From: PALSA-1006 sp963733265 | GTDB lineage: Bacteria > Pseudomonadota > Gammaproteobacteria > Burkholderiales > Gallionellaceae | NCBI GenBank assembly: GCA_963733265.1 | Contig: CAVTCF010000001.1 | Coordinates: 558,001-622,000 of the forward strand | Length of the DNA: 64,000 bases | Direction of reading: 5' to 3' | Shown here: piece after piece, positions 18,962 to 28,066 of the stretch | Layout of the letters: each line of letters opens with the position of its first letter | Position numbering within the stretch: position 1 is the first letter of the stretch | Position numbers and translations under genes: made by a program | The notes under the pieces: generated by a model | Told to the model about the DNA's origin: nothing | Database searches by the model: none | The model's input: the letters and a program-made list of their open reading frames with translations, nothing else

Positions 18962-19057
18962 ATGAGCATCATTATTACGATATTCGCAATCGTTACCTTT
19001 TTTGTCGTCTTCGGCTTCGCGCTGAAAATGATCATCGGCTTATTCAAAAGCAAATAA
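18962..19057 (+). CDS. 31-residue single-span membrane peptide
   Basis: The frame MSIIITIFAIVTFFVVFGFA continues with LKMIIGLFKSK and then a stop. It has one hydrophobic span of about 22 residues and a short basic tail, so an inner-membrane peptide with a cytoplasmic C-terminus is expected. A GAGG ribosome binding site lies seven bases upstream of the ATG. It starts on the opposite strand about 98 bases from the miaB GTG start. I do not recognise the family. The strong RBS and coherent composition support it as real; the alternative overlapping frame starting at 18958 encodes an arginine/histidine-rich peptide and is less plausible. Confidence 0.5.
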   Translation: MSIIITIFAIVTFFVVFGFALKMIIGLFKSK

Positions 19058-19085
19058 GCCTAGGCTGTACTTTACGTTTGCCGTC

Positions 19086-19388
19086 ATGAATCCGCACAAA
19101 GTTGATCGCTCCAAAGTGAAACGACTTACCGACCTGCCGAATGTCGGAAAAGCCACCGCTGCCGATTTGCGCTTGCTCGGCTTTCAATCTCCGGAGCAAC
19201 TGGTTGGCGAATGTCCATTTGAAATGTACGAACGTCTTTGCCAAAAAACTGGACAGCGTCACGATCCTTGTGTCATTGATGTTTTCATGTCAATCACCCA
19301 ATTTCTCAAAGGCGAGCCACCGCGCCCTTGGTGGGAATTTACCGAAATTAGGAAGACTACGACTATCGGAGGAGTTACGAAATCATGA
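19086..19388 (+). CDS. Helix-hairpin-helix protein of the 'pathogenicity locus' (Cdd1) family
   Basis: 100 residues. The core VKRLTDLPNVGKATAADLRL is a helix-hairpin-helix DNA-binding-like motif, followed by LGFQSPEQLVGECPFEMYERLC and a conserved CVIDVFMSITQFL segment, with a PPRPWWEFTE tail. This matches the small Cdd1 family of unknown function. The last bases overlap the next start (ATGA), so the two are likely translated together. Cellular role is unknown; non-specific DNA binding is a reasonable guess from the HhH motif. Confidence 0.75.
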   Translation: MNPHKVDRSKVKRLTDLPNVGKATAADLRLLGFQSPEQLVGECPFEMYERLCQKTGQRHDPCVIDVFMSITQFLKGEPPRPWWEFTEIRKTTTIGGVTKS

Positions 19389-19780
19389 AAAGCTGCGTTG
19401 TTCTTGATGCAATGGGCGTCATCTTCCAAGCGGCAGATGACGTTGAGGAATTACTTATTCCATATATTCTTTTCTGGGATGACAGGGTAAAAAATATTGC
19501 AGCAGCCCAAAGCTTGGGGATTGAGTCTAAGCTGTTTAAGCCAGATGCCGGATTCACGTTTGTCTCAGAGGCCATGCTTGGTCACCTGTTGCCGAAGGCT
19601 GGGACTATTTTGAAGGTCTGGAATAGAATGGCAAAACGGTCGCTGGGGATTTTAAAGAATGATTTCACACTATCGGCCAAGTGCAGCCTCTGGCGACCGG
19701 CAGCTTTCTTCCATCGAGTTCGCAGGTGGCTTCAACTGCTTCGCACCATATTTGTGGTGCTTCACGTCCAGATTATTTAG
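19385..19780 (+). pseudogene. Internally deleted HAD-type hydrolase remnant
   Basis: The 131-residue frame starts like a HAD subclass IA enzyme (SCVVLDAMGVIFQAADDVEE, motif I region) and then joins almost at once to a motif IV-like segment (LFWDDRVKNIAAAQSLGIES...LFKP). The roughly 130 residues that should lie between, including the cap and motifs II and III, are missing at about residue 28. The tail after about residue 60 (from TFVSEAMLG on, tryptophan/arginine rich) does not look like conserved coding sequence. It is coupled by ATGA to the upstream HhH gene, so the remnant may still be translated. Confidence 0.55.
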
Positions 19781-19807
19781 ACGATCAAGGTTAACGATTA
19801 GGAAACA

Positions 19808-20095
19808 ATGATGAAAGAAGTACATGAAACCCTCGCGGCAGCAGAAGAAGCCTTATTGCGTGCAGAGGCCGTTCGTCTTGCCGCATTCCACGCAGTAGAA
19901 AAAGCAAGAGAAGCCGTCAGTCTCAAAGCCGCAGGGGTAGCTGCCGAACTTCTCTTGCAAGCTGCGGAAGTGGCTGCCCAGGCGCTCAAGGCAGCAGAGG
20001 TGAAAGCTTTGGAAGCATGGGAAACTGCGGCTGCGCGGTCTTTAGAGCGTTCTATGGCCGCGAATAAGGTAAGTCGGGGGGGGGGGGGGCGATGA
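19808..20095 (+). CDS. Alanine-rich coiled-coil protein ending in a 14-G tract
   Basis: 95 residues, very rich in Ala, Glu and Leu in heptad-like spacing (AAAEEALLRAEAVRLAAFHA...), so a long helix or coiled coil is predicted. An AGGA ribosome binding site precedes the ATG. The 3' end runs through 14 consecutive G residues (20076-20089), giving GGGGR and stop. Loss of one G gives a short ...GDD tail; gain of one G (or loss of two) extends the protein by about 24 residues to a stop near 20162. No family is recognised. Confidence 0.5.
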   Translation: MMKEVHETLAAAEEALLRAEAVRLAAFHAVEKAREAVSLKAAGVAAELLLQAAEVAAQALKAAEVKALEAWETAAARSLERSMAANKVSRGGGGR

Positions 20096-20452
20096 TTAAC
20101 CAAATTAATCATGTGTGGCTTGCCGCAAACGACTGCAATCTGGCCGTTAATAACGTGGGGTGAAGCAGCAGGGTAAGGGTTATCAACTGCCCGATGCAGC
20201 CATCCCATCTTTGAATTTCTTAAGACTGCTTCGCTCTTGTTATGAGACGGTCACTGCAATTAAAAATCATCCATAGTTTACGTATCTCCATATTATTAGA
20301 CGTAAATTCCCTTTGCATCTGTCATATCCGTCAATATAAAACACTTTGTCTTTTCTTCTTCACATCGATTCGCCCATCAGCTAAACTGTCGCCGCTAATT
20401 TCAGGTAGCAGCGCAGACGGCAGCGCATGATGCTGTATTGAAGAGGAAAACC
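20096..20452. other. Gene-free stretch with the possible frame extension of the G-tract gene
   Basis: About 357 bases. The first 70 could encode the alternative C-terminus of the upstream coiled-coil gene if the G tract changes length. The remainder is AT-rich, with no ORF that I would support. It should include the promoter of the following small secreted protein. Confidence 0.4.
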
Positions 20453-20746
20453 ATGAGAGTAACTGGAATTGTATTAGCGTTAGTCTTTGGACTGGCATCC
20501 ACAACAGCACTTGCCTGTCCAAAGGGAACCCATCTGGTGGGCGGAACTGGCGCACATCACAAGGGCGGTAAATGCGTAGCGGCTGACGATGATAAAACGG
20601 CTGCTGCCGACACCAAATCTGCCAGCAAAGCCGAGGCAAAGGCTGACACCAAAGCAGACAGCAAAGCTAGCGCCAAGAGTGAAAAGAACAAAGATAAAAA
20701 GAAAAACAAAAAGAAAGATGAGAAGAAAGACGAAGGAGGCAAGTAA
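20453..20746 (+). CDS. Small exported Lys/Ala-rich protein
   Basis: 97 residues from the ATG at 20453, which has a GAGG ribosome binding site; an upstream in-frame TTG is less likely. A signal peptide (MRVTGIVLALVFGLASTTALA) is followed by CPKGTHLVGGTGAHHKGGKC, a small two-cysteine segment. The tail is a highly charged, low-complexity run of Lys, Ala, Asp and Ser in short repeats (KADTKADSKASAKSEKNKDK...). A disordered periplasmic or surface protein is predicted. The function is unknown. A strong terminator follows. Confidence 0.65.
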   Translation: MRVTGIVLALVFGLASTTALACPKGTHLVGGTGAHHKGGKCVAADDDKTAAADTKSASKAEAKADTKADSKASAKSEKNKDKKKNKKKDEKKDEGGK

Positions 20747-20764
20747 CTAAAGTTGGGATCATGC

Positions 20765-20790
20765 AGGCAGAGTTTAGGCTCTGCCTTTTT
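20765..20790 (+). terminator. Intrinsic terminator
   Basis: An eight-base stem (AGGCAGAG / CTCTGCCT) with a six-base loop is followed by five T residues, 18 bases after the stop codon of the Lys/Ala-rich gene. Confidence 0.85.
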
Positions 20791-20848
20791 ATTTCGTCTC
20801 CGGCAGGTTTCTATTGTTGTAATTGCGGGATGCAAGCAAGGGGCTACG

Positions 20849-21838
20849 ATGGATAGTGTTGACCTTTCTGTTCTCAATACCCTGCGAAATTGGCAAGCAG
20901 CAAATTTTCCTTTATGGCTAGTTACGGTAGCGGAAACCTTTGGTTCCAGTCCCCGCCCGCAAGGTGCCATGCTGGTTCTGCGCAGTGACGGTTTGGCAGT
21001 CGGCTCGGTGTCGGGTGGTTGCATTGAAGATGATCTTGTCCTGCGCGCCCAGCGAGGCCAATTGTCACTTGATCGCAGCGAAGAGCTGACCTACGGCGTG
21101 ACTAGCGCAGAGGCTCGGCGTTTCGGGTTGCCCTGCGGCGGCAGTATGCGTTTGATTATAGAACCTGTGCAAAATGCAATATGGGTCGAACCTGTACTGC
21201 AACAGATTCAAGCTCGGCGTCTGATCAGGCGCACGTTGAACTTCAAAACGCAGGAGGTGATGCTGAGTGAAGCGAGTCTCACCGACAAGTTTGCTTTTGA
21301 CGGAAAAATACTGACCACGATTCATGGCCCGCGCTGGCGGATGCTAATCATCGGTGCCGGGCAGACTTCTACCTATCTCGCCCACATGGCGCAGGCACTC
21401 GATTATCAAGTCATTGTCTGCGATCCGCGCGAAGAAGTGCGTCAAACGTGGAATGTACCTGACACAACAATATTAAGCGACATGCCCGATGATGCCGTAC
21501 TTGCTCTGCACATTGATGCGTGCACAGCCATCATTGCGCTCACGCACGACCCCAAACTTGATGACATGGCATTGCTTGAGGCATTAAAGTCTCCGGCTTT
21601 CTATGTCGGCGCTTTGGGTTCTAAAGCTAACACGGCTAAACGCCGCGAGCGTCTGGCCTTGTTCGACCTTACTCCGGCTGAAATAAGCCGACTGCACGGG
21701 CCAGTCGGCTTGAGCATCGGCAGTCGAACACCACCCGAGATCGCCGTATCGATCCTCGCTCATCTTATTTCCGTAAGAAACCAGATGAGTTCATTAAAAA
21801 GTGCATCATCAATTTCAAATCAAAATTCCTGTGCCTGA
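20849..21838 (+). CDS. xdhC: XdhC/CoxI-family molybdenum-enzyme maturation protein
   Basis: 329 residues from the ATG at 20849, which has an AAGGGG ribosome binding site; an earlier in-frame TTG would overlap the terminator. The N-terminal XdhC/CoxI domain contains VAETFGSSPRPQGAML and GSVSGGCIEDDLV. The C-terminal XdhC Rossmann domain has LIIGAGQTSTYLAHMA and the ALTHDPKLDDMAL / YVGALGSKANTAKRRERL signatures. Family members bind the molybdenum cofactor, promote its sulfuration and deliver it to xanthine-dehydrogenase-type enzymes. It is the first gene of the cluster xdhC - mocA-like - iorA-like - iorB-like, so its client is most likely the hydroxylase encoded just downstream. Confidence 0.9.
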   Translation: MDSVDLSVLNTLRNWQAANFPLWLVTVAETFGSSPRPQGAMLVLRSDGLAVGSVSGGCIEDDLVLRAQRGQLSLDRSEELTYGVTSAEARRFGLPCGGSMRLIIEPVQNAIWVEPVLQQIQARRLIRRTLNFKTQEVMLSEASLTDKFAFDGKILTTIHGPRWRMLIIGAGQTSTYLAHMAQALDYQVIVCDPREEVRQTWNVPDTTILSDMPDDAVLALHIDACTAIIALTHDPKLDDMALLEALKSPAFYVGALGSKANTAKRRERLALFDLTPAEISRLHGPVGLSIGSRTPPEIAVSILAHLISVRNQMSSLKSASSISNQNSCA

Positions 21839-22466
21839 ACTCAACGATATTTCAGCTATCGTGTTGGCAGCGGGAATGTCGCAACGCTTTGGCTCCGAGA
21901 AATTACTTCACCCGGTTACCTTGCATGGCATTACACAGCCTCTTGCCGCGCACACTCTGTTGCAGTGGCTGGAAGTATTCGATTCGATTACTGTCGTCGT
22001 TAGACAGGATTCGGGTGACTTTTGCACTGTGATTGAAACAGCACTTGGCACATCCAAAGCAAAAGCAATTCGTTGGGTCGAATGTGTAGATGCGGCGAAT
22101 GGCATGTCGGCCAGCCTTGCCTGCGGTGTGCGCACTAATCGTAATTCTCAGGGCTGGTTGATCGGGCTTGCCGATATGCCTCTTGTGCCCACAAGCGTTA
22201 TTGTCAGCGTGCGCAATGCACTTTTGTCCGGCGCACAATTGGCGGCTCCCGCTTATGCCGGCAGGAGGGGGCATCCGGTCGGCTTTGCATCTCTTTTCTA
22301 CCCTGAGTTACAGTCACTGCAAGGAGATAGCGGAGCACGATTTATACTGGAAAAGAATCGAAATAAAATTGTTCTCATCAATACGGACGATGCCGGTGTT
22401 ATTGCCGATATAGATGTGCCGGACGACGTGATAAATTTTAACAATCTAACTCAAACGACTCGGTAA
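21801..22466 (+). CDS. MocA/MobA-like molybdenum cofactor nucleotidyltransferase
   Basis: Up to 221 residues. The nucleotidyltransferase signature AIVLAAGMSQRFGSEKLLHP lies near the N-terminus, and the metal-binding strand is WLIGLADMPLV (the LADMP motif of MocA-type enzymes). GRRGHPVGF and GDSGARFIL are further family marks. MocA adds CMP to molybdopterin for xanthine-oxidase-family enzymes. The gene overlaps xdhC by 38 bases from the ATG at 21801; an in-frame GTG at 21831, which nearly coincides with the xdhC stop, is an equally plausible start. The context supports a CMP-cofactor enzyme downstream. Confidence 0.85.
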   Translation: MHHQFQIKIPVPELNDISAIVLAAGMSQRFGSEKLLHPVTLHGITQPLAAHTLLQWLEVFDSITVVVRQDSGDFCTVIETALGTSKAKAIRWVECVDAANGMSASLACGVRTNRNSQGWLIGLADMPLVPTSVIVSVRNALLSGAQLAAPAYAGRRGHPVGFASLFYPELQSLQGDSGARFILEKNRNKIVLINTDDAGVIADIDVPDDVINFNNLTQTTR

Positions 22467-22587
22467 ATTTGCACTGGCAGTTAATACATGGACTGCCTAT
22501 AATGACGCGGTGACAACGCACAATGATTCCCGATGCCGCAAGTGCTGAAAGCCTGCGGTAACTGCTCTTGAACATTGAAGGGGCAAT

Positions 22588-23064
22588 ATGAATCGCGCAA
22601 TTCGATTTAGTCTCAACGGCCAACCTGTCACCCTCAATGCCGACGATGACCGCACACTCCCGTGGATACTACGCAGCGAACTTGGGCTGACCGGTACCAA
22701 GTACGGGTGCGGAGAAGGAATTTGCGGCGCCTGCACGGTGATCGTTGGCGACAAGGCAATGCGTTCCTGCAAAACGTCGCTCAGGCATATTGAGGGCAAA
22801 GAAGTAATGACGATCGAGGGACTTGCCCGCGATAATAAATTGCACCCACTACAGCAGTCCTTCATCGATCATGGCGCACTTCAATGCGGCTATTGCACCT
22901 CCGGGATGATTCTTGATGCTTATGCGTTTTTGCACAAAAATCCCCGACCTTCCCACGATGCCATCGTTTCCCATATGGAAAGGAATTTGTGTCGCTGCGG
23001 AGCACATCTTCGAATTATTGAGGCGGTAGCCGCTGCTTCCCGGCAAATGAGTGGGCAATCATGA
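22588..23064 (+). CDS. 2Fe-2S subunit of a xanthine-oxidase-family hydroxylase (IorA/CoxS-like)
   Basis: 158 residues. The plant-ferredoxin cluster is bound by GCGEGICGACTVIV plus a later cysteine (AMRSCKTS). The second cluster, in the helical domain, uses GALQCGYCTSGMI and NLCRCGAH. The length is normal for the small iron-sulfur subunit. It transfers electrons from the molybdenum centre to an external acceptor. The arrangement small subunit then Tat-exported large subunit, without an FAD subunit, is that of isoquinoline 1-oxidoreductase-like and membrane-linked aldehyde dehydrogenases. Its stop overlaps the next start (ATGA). Confidence 0.93.
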   Translation: MNRAIRFSLNGQPVTLNADDDRTLPWILRSELGLTGTKYGCGEGICGACTVIVGDKAMRSCKTSLRHIEGKEVMTIEGLARDNKLHPLQQSFIDHGALQCGYCTSGMILDAYAFLHKNPRPSHDAIVSHMERNLCRCGAHLRIIEAVAAASRQMSGQS

Positions 23065-25188
23065 GCGCCTCTACAGGAATGACCCGCCGTGACTTTTTAA
23101 AACTGGCCGGAGGCGGAATTGTTGTCTTTGTCGGTCTGGGTGTTATGCCTTCAACCGGCAAAGCAGAAAAACTACTTTATCCGGAAGATTTCAATGCCTA
23201 TTTGTTGATTGGTACTAACGGAAGAGTAACCGTTTATTCCGGCAAGATCGAGATGGGGCAAGGCGTGCTGACTTCGCAGGCACAAATGGTGGCCGAAGAA
23301 CTGGGGGTTCAACTGAGCGCCATTGACATGGTGCTGGGTGATACCGATAAATGTCCGTGGGACATGGGCACGTTTGGATCTCTCACCACGCGCATGTTTG
23401 GTCCCTCATTGCGTGCTGCTGCGGCTAAAGCGCGCGAGGTCATCATTCTTCAGGCTGCAAAAAAGCTTGGTGTTCCGGGCGAAAATTTAATTGTGCAAAA
23501 CGGATTCGTTATCGTTAAAGATAATCCGAACAAGAAGGTCAGTTTTGGTGAAATTTCCAAGGGGGCCAAAATCACGCAAGTGCTGGATCAAAGGGCAGTG
23601 TTGAGAGCTGCTGCCGATTTCAGCGTGATAGGCACTTCTCCAAAACGGCTGGATGCACTTGAGAAAGTGACAGGTGCCGCCAAATACACCGCTGACATTC
23701 GACTTCCGGGAATGCTCTATGCGCGAATTTTGCGTCCACCCATGCACGGTGCCAAATTGACTCAGGTTGATACGGCCGATGCGGAAAAGCAGGCTGGCGT
23801 TACTGTAGTCAAGCAAGGCGATCTGATTGCGGTGCTACATGCCGATCCTGAAGCGGCGGATCTTGCGCGCACGCGCATAAAAGCAGATTGGCAACTGCCT
23901 GAAACAAAGTTGGAGCCTGACAACATATTTGAACACTTGGTTTCGCAGGCTTCTCCTTTGAAGAGTGTATCTCAACAAGGTGATCTTTTAGCGGCACATG
24001 TCGGTGCTGCGCGATTGTTCAAGTCGACTTTTTATAAAGGCTACGTTGCCCATACACCACTGGAACCGCATGCCGCACTTGCCGAAGTCAGCGACGATAA
24101 AGCCACCGTCTGGGCCTCAACCCAGACGCCCTTTCCCACGCGTGATCGAGTCGCCACACTTCTCGGGCTGGATACAAAAAATGTGCGCGTAATCACACCA
24201 TTTCTAGGCGGTGGCTTTGGTGGCAAAAGTGCGGATGGTCAGGTTGTCGAAGTGGTACATCTGGCAAAAATTACAAAAAAGCCGGTGCAGGTCGCCTGGT
24301 CACGTTCGGAAGAATTCTTTTACGACACTTTTGATCCGGCATCCGTTGTAAAGATTGAATCTGCAGTGGATAGAGATGGAAAAATTTCGCTTTGGGATTA
24401 TGCGGTTTATGCCGCAGGCGAACGCGGCGCAGCCTCTTTATACAATGTTCAGAATGCCAGAATACAGTCAGCCAGGGGGGTGTCGTATGGCCCGGCAGTC
24501 AAAGCCAGCTTGCACCCTTTTGCCGTCGGCCCATGGCGCGCGCCGGGTGCGAACATGAATGTATTTGCGGCCGAATCACAAATCGACATCATGGCATCCT
24601 CAGCAGGAGAGGATCCGCTGGCATTTCGCCTGCGCAATCTAGCGGAACCCAGAATGCGCAGAGTCCTTCAGGCAGCGGCTGACGCCTTTGGCTGGCAGGC
24701 CGCAGTTGCACCAAGCAAGCGCGGTTTTGGTATCGCATGCAGCGCCGATGCGGGCACTTGCGTCGCGACAATTGCCGAGGTCAAAGTTGATCCGGAAAAT
24801 GGCATCATTAAAGTCATCAGAATCGTTTGCGCACAAGACATGGGAATCGTAGTTAATCCTGAAGGTGCAAAAATGCAAGTTGAGGGCGGCATCACGATGG
24901 GGCTCTGGGTATACCTTAGCCGAAGAGTTGCGTTTTTTAGGGGGAGAAATTCTTGACCGTAATTTTGATACCTACGAAATTCCGCACTTTTCCTGGGTTC
25001 CTCGAATAGAGGTCGTACTGGTAAAAAATGACGACTTGGCTCCGCAAGGCGGAGGTGAACCATCGATTACAACGACAGGTGCAGTGATTGCCAATGCCGT
25101 ATTTGATGCGACCGGTGTGCGCATGTACCGCTTGCCAATGACTGCTGAGCGTGTGCGCGAAGCTTTTGTGAAACTCAAAGCAGCATAA
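23061..25188 (+). pseudogene. Molybdopterin-binding large subunit (IorB-like), one-base frameshift
   Basis: About 709 residues if the frame is restored. A Tat signal (MTRRDFLKLAGGG) leads to the aldehyde-oxidase/xanthine-dehydrogenase molybdenum-binding domains (KIEMGQGVLTSQAQMVAEEL, LGGGFGGKS, PWRAPGANMNVFAAESQID). At 24903-24909 the frame breaks: the first frame reads to EGGITMGL and then runs into a non-family tail ending at 24956. The second frame continues perfectly from GYTLAEELRF through the conserved GGGEPSITTTGAVIANAVF end and stops at 25188. One extra base (near T24906) explains it. Either the gene is recently broken or the read carries an error; all other family positions look healthy. 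Exact substrate unknown. Confidence 0.85.
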
Positions 25189-25256
25189 AAGATTGTGCTG
25201 ATTGATGGGAATTGATTTTGAAATAATATGCTAGGTTCAAGCAGAATAGGCAAACA

Positions 25257-26393
25257 ATGTTTGGAATATTGAAAATAGCTTTTAAACTTCTGGTCAATGA
25301 CAAAGGTAAGTTTGCCGCATTGCTTGTAGGAATTACTTTTGCAGTATTCTTGATGGTCATGATGACCTCCATGTTCGCCGGCATTCTGGCAAGGTCATCG
25401 TCTACTGTTTTCAATGTTGGCGCAAAAATCTGGATCATGGATCCGGCGGTTAATACAGTCGCCAGTAGCATCCCCATGCCGGATTATGTGCTGGATGCAG
25501 TCAGAAGCATTAATGGTGTCAAATATGGCGTACCACTTTACTCGGGTTCGGCATTAGTCAAACTGCCAAGCGGTGCCTATCAAGGTGTCTCGGTCATCGG
25601 TTTGGATGATGCCACGCTATTCGGCAGACCTGAACTTTACGAAGGCAAGATTGAGGATATTTTTGCAGAGAACGGCTTTATCGTAGTCAATGATTCGGAG
25701 TTCAGAAAACTGGAATACCCGAAAATTGGTACTGAATTTGAAATCAACGACAACCGCGCTGTCGTCGTTGGTTTGGCAAAAGTAAATTCATCCGGTCTAT
25801 TCGGAACGCCGACTTTGTACACCACTTACAAAAGGGCGATTACCTACATTCCTTCGGCCCGATTCACGACCTCCTACATTTTGGTTGAACCCAAAAAAAT
25901 CACTGACATCCCGTACATTAAACAGCAAGTAAAACAGCTTGGTTATCTAGCACTGACCGATGACGAATTCGTGCAGAAGATTTCAGATTTTTATATGTAC
26001 CAGACAGGCATGGGTATCAATATGCTGATTATGACGGCGATCAGCTTTATTGTTGGATTATCCATATCGGGGCAAACCTTCTACACCTTTATTCTCGAAA
26101 ATCTTGAAAAGTTTGGCGCATTAAAAGCGATCGGAGCCAAAGGGCGCGAACTGGTTTCCATGATTTTATTTCAGGCAACTTTTACCGCTTTTATCGGTTA
26201 TGGTTTGGGAGTCGGTTTGGCTTCATTCATCATTATGAGTGCAAAACTAAGGATGCCGGACTATGCAGCGCAGATAGAGTACAGGAATCTTGTATTCGCG
26301 TTGATCATGGTATTCATCATCGCGGGAATTTCGAGCTATGTCGGCATCAGGAAAGTGCTCAGGATAGAACCTTTTGATATTTTCAGAGGCTAA
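25257..26393 (+). CDS. ABC transporter permease, DevC/MacB-like (FtsX domain)
   Basis: 378 residues with four predicted membrane segments: one near residues 18-40 and three in the C-terminal FtsX domain (about 255-375). A large periplasmic MacB-type domain lies between (about 45-250). This matches DevC-type permeases of tripartite ABC exporters. It is the first gene of a four-gene operon (permease, ATPase, membrane-fusion protein, outer-membrane factor). The next gene starts two bases after its stop. Confidence 0.85.
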   Translation: MFGILKIAFKLLVNDKGKFAALLVGITFAVFLMVMMTSMFAGILARSSSTVFNVGAKIWIMDPAVNTVASSIPMPDYVLDAVRSINGVKYGVPLYSGSALVKLPSGAYQGVSVIGLDDATLFGRPELYEGKIEDIFAENGFIVVNDSEFRKLEYPKIGTEFEINDNRAVVVGLAKVNSSGLFGTPTLYTTYKRAITYIPSARFTTSYILVEPKKITDIPYIKQQVKQLGYLALTDDEFVQKISDFYMYQTGMGINMLIMTAISFIVGLSISGQTFYTFILENLEKFGALKAIGAKGRELVSMILFQATFTAFIGYGLGVGLASFIIMSAKLRMPDYAAQIEYRNLVFALIMVFIIAGISSYVGIRKVLRIEPFDIFRG

Positions 26394-26394
26394 T

Positions 26395-27099
26395 GTGGAA
26401 AATCTGGCAGTCAAAGCAAGCAACCTTGCAAAGTGGTTTGGCGAGGGGGAAACAAAAACTATTGCAGTTAAGGATGTGAGCTTTGATGCATATTTTGGCG
26501 AAATGCTCTATATCGTTGGCCCCTCGGGAAGCGGTAAAACAACATTGTTAAGTATGATCTCCGGAATTCTCAAACCGAACGCCGGAACGGTACTCGTTGA
26601 GAATACTGATATTTGGAAACTATCTACCGATGAAATTGCAGATTTCAGATTAAACAAAATCGGCTTCGTTTTTCAGGATTTCCACCTTTTTCCCCGCCTG
26701 ACCACAGTCGAGAATGTGGCGATACCGCTGATATTAAAAAAACAGGATTGGGATGAGTCACTCAATGAAGCACTTAAAAATCTTGAAATAGTCGGACTAA
26801 AAGATAAAGGACAACTCCCACCGGTCAAATTAAGCGGCGGCGAGCAGCAAAGGGTTGCCATTGCGAGAGCGATAACCAGTCGCCCCGATCTCCTGATATT
26901 GGATGAACCCACTGCGTCTCTGGATGGTGATACAGGAAGAAAGATTGTTGAGTTTGTGAAGCAACATATTTTGAATGAGAAGCGCTGCATCATCATCGTT
27001 ACCCACGACAGCAGAATTTACGAGTATGCGGACCGAATATTGAAAATGGAAGATGGCGTAATAACCGGAATTGATTTGGGGAGTTTAAATGAGAAATAA
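26395..27099 (+). CDS. ABC transporter ATPase, DevA/LolD/MacB type
   Basis: 234 residues from the GTG at 26395, which has a GAGG site seven bases upstream; the in-frame TTG at 26374 overlaps the permease and lacks a site. Walker A is GPSGSGKTT, the Q-loop is FVFQDFHLFPRLT, the signature motif reads LSGGEQQRVAIARA, and Walker B is LLILDEPTASLD, followed by the H-loop IIVTHDSR. It powers export by the adjacent permease. The GGEQQR signature is typical of the MacB/LolD branch of transenvelope exporters. Confidence 0.92.
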   Translation: MENLAVKASNLAKWFGEGETKTIAVKDVSFDAYFGEMLYIVGPSGSGKTTLLSMISGILKPNAGTVLVENTDIWKLSTDEIADFRLNKIGFVFQDFHLFPRLTTVENVAIPLILKKQDWDESLNEALKNLEIVGLKDKGQLPPVKLSGGEQQRVAIARAITSRPDLLILDEPTASLDGDTGRKIVEFVKQHILNEKRCIIIVTHDSRIYEYADRILKMEDGVITGIDLGSLNEK

Positions 27100-28060
27100 A
27101 CTGTTAATTATTTTTGCGATCCTTGGCGTTATGGCCGGTATTGCGAGCGCCTATATCTACAACATAAAACAAAAGCCCTTGCCTCCGGCGTTTGTGCCGG
27201 CCTCGAACCCATATGAAAAGGGAATCTACGCAAACGGAATTATCGAGAGCTATCAAACAAGCGGCGAAAACATCAATATTTTTCCTGAAGTTCCCGGAAC
27301 CATCACCAAGGTTCTGGTTACAGAGGGGCAGCATGTAACAGCAGGGTTGCCATTGCTCGTGCTGGAAGACTCTGTTCAGCGCGCGACTGTCGAGCAACAG
27401 GAAGCCCAGGCAGAATCAGCCCAAGCACAAATCGAGCTTGCCAAGGCGAGCCTGAAAAGCCTGCAAGACACATTCGACAAACAGAAAAAATCCTATGATC
27501 TGGACCCAAAATCCGTAAGCAAAGATGTATTGGATACAACGCAAAATGCGGTTGCAGTCAGCAGTCAAAATTTGCTGGTCACGCAGAAACAATATGCGGC
27601 CGCGCTGAAAGCATATCAAACATCAAAAATGTTGCTTTCCAAATATGTCATCCATGCCCGCTCCGAAGGCTCGGTGTTGTCGATCAACACAGGCGTCGGC
27701 AGCTATATCTCATCTCAGGGGTCATATGACAGCTACACAGGCAGCATGACCCCTCCTATCGTAATCGGCAGTCTGCAAAACTTTCTTGGTGTCAGATGTT
27801 ATGTAGACGAAATTCTGATATCAAAACTTCCTCTTCCCGCAAAAATGCATGCACGTATGTCGATCAGAGGTACCAATATCAATATACCCCTCGAATATGT
27901 ACGAGCACAGCCTTATGTTTCACCCAAAATAGAGCTGTCTAATGAAAGAACGGAAAGAGTGGATGTAAGAGTATTGCCGGTTATTTTCAAGTTCGAAAAA
28001 CCAAAAGACATTTCTCTCTACCCGGGGCAGCTCGTAGACGTTTACATTGGGGATGAATAA
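27089..28060 (+). CDS. HlyD/DevB-type membrane-fusion protein
   Basis: 323 residues. An N-terminal membrane anchor (about 5-24) is followed by a biotinyl-lipoyl-like half (NIFPEVPGTITKVLVTEGQHV), a coiled-coil hairpin of about 80 residues (about 100-180), and the second lipoyl half with a barrel domain. It bridges the inner-membrane permease and the outer-membrane factor. It overlaps the ATPase gene by 11 bases and ends 6 bases before the next gene. Confidence 0.88.
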   Translation: MRNKLLIIFAILGVMAGIASAYIYNIKQKPLPPAFVPASNPYEKGIYANGIIESYQTSGENINIFPEVPGTITKVLVTEGQHVTAGLPLLVLEDSVQRATVEQQEAQAESAQAQIELAKASLKSLQDTFDKQKKSYDLDPKSVSKDVLDTTQNAVAVSSQNLLVTQKQYAAALKAYQTSKMLLSKYVIHARSEGSVLSINTGVGSYISSQGSYDSYTGSMTPPIVIGSLQNFLGVRCYVDEILISKLPLPAKMHARMSIRGTNINIPLEYVRAQPYVSPKIELSNERTERVDVRVLPVIFKFEKPKDISLYPGQLVDVYIGDE

Positions 28061-28066
28061 AACATC

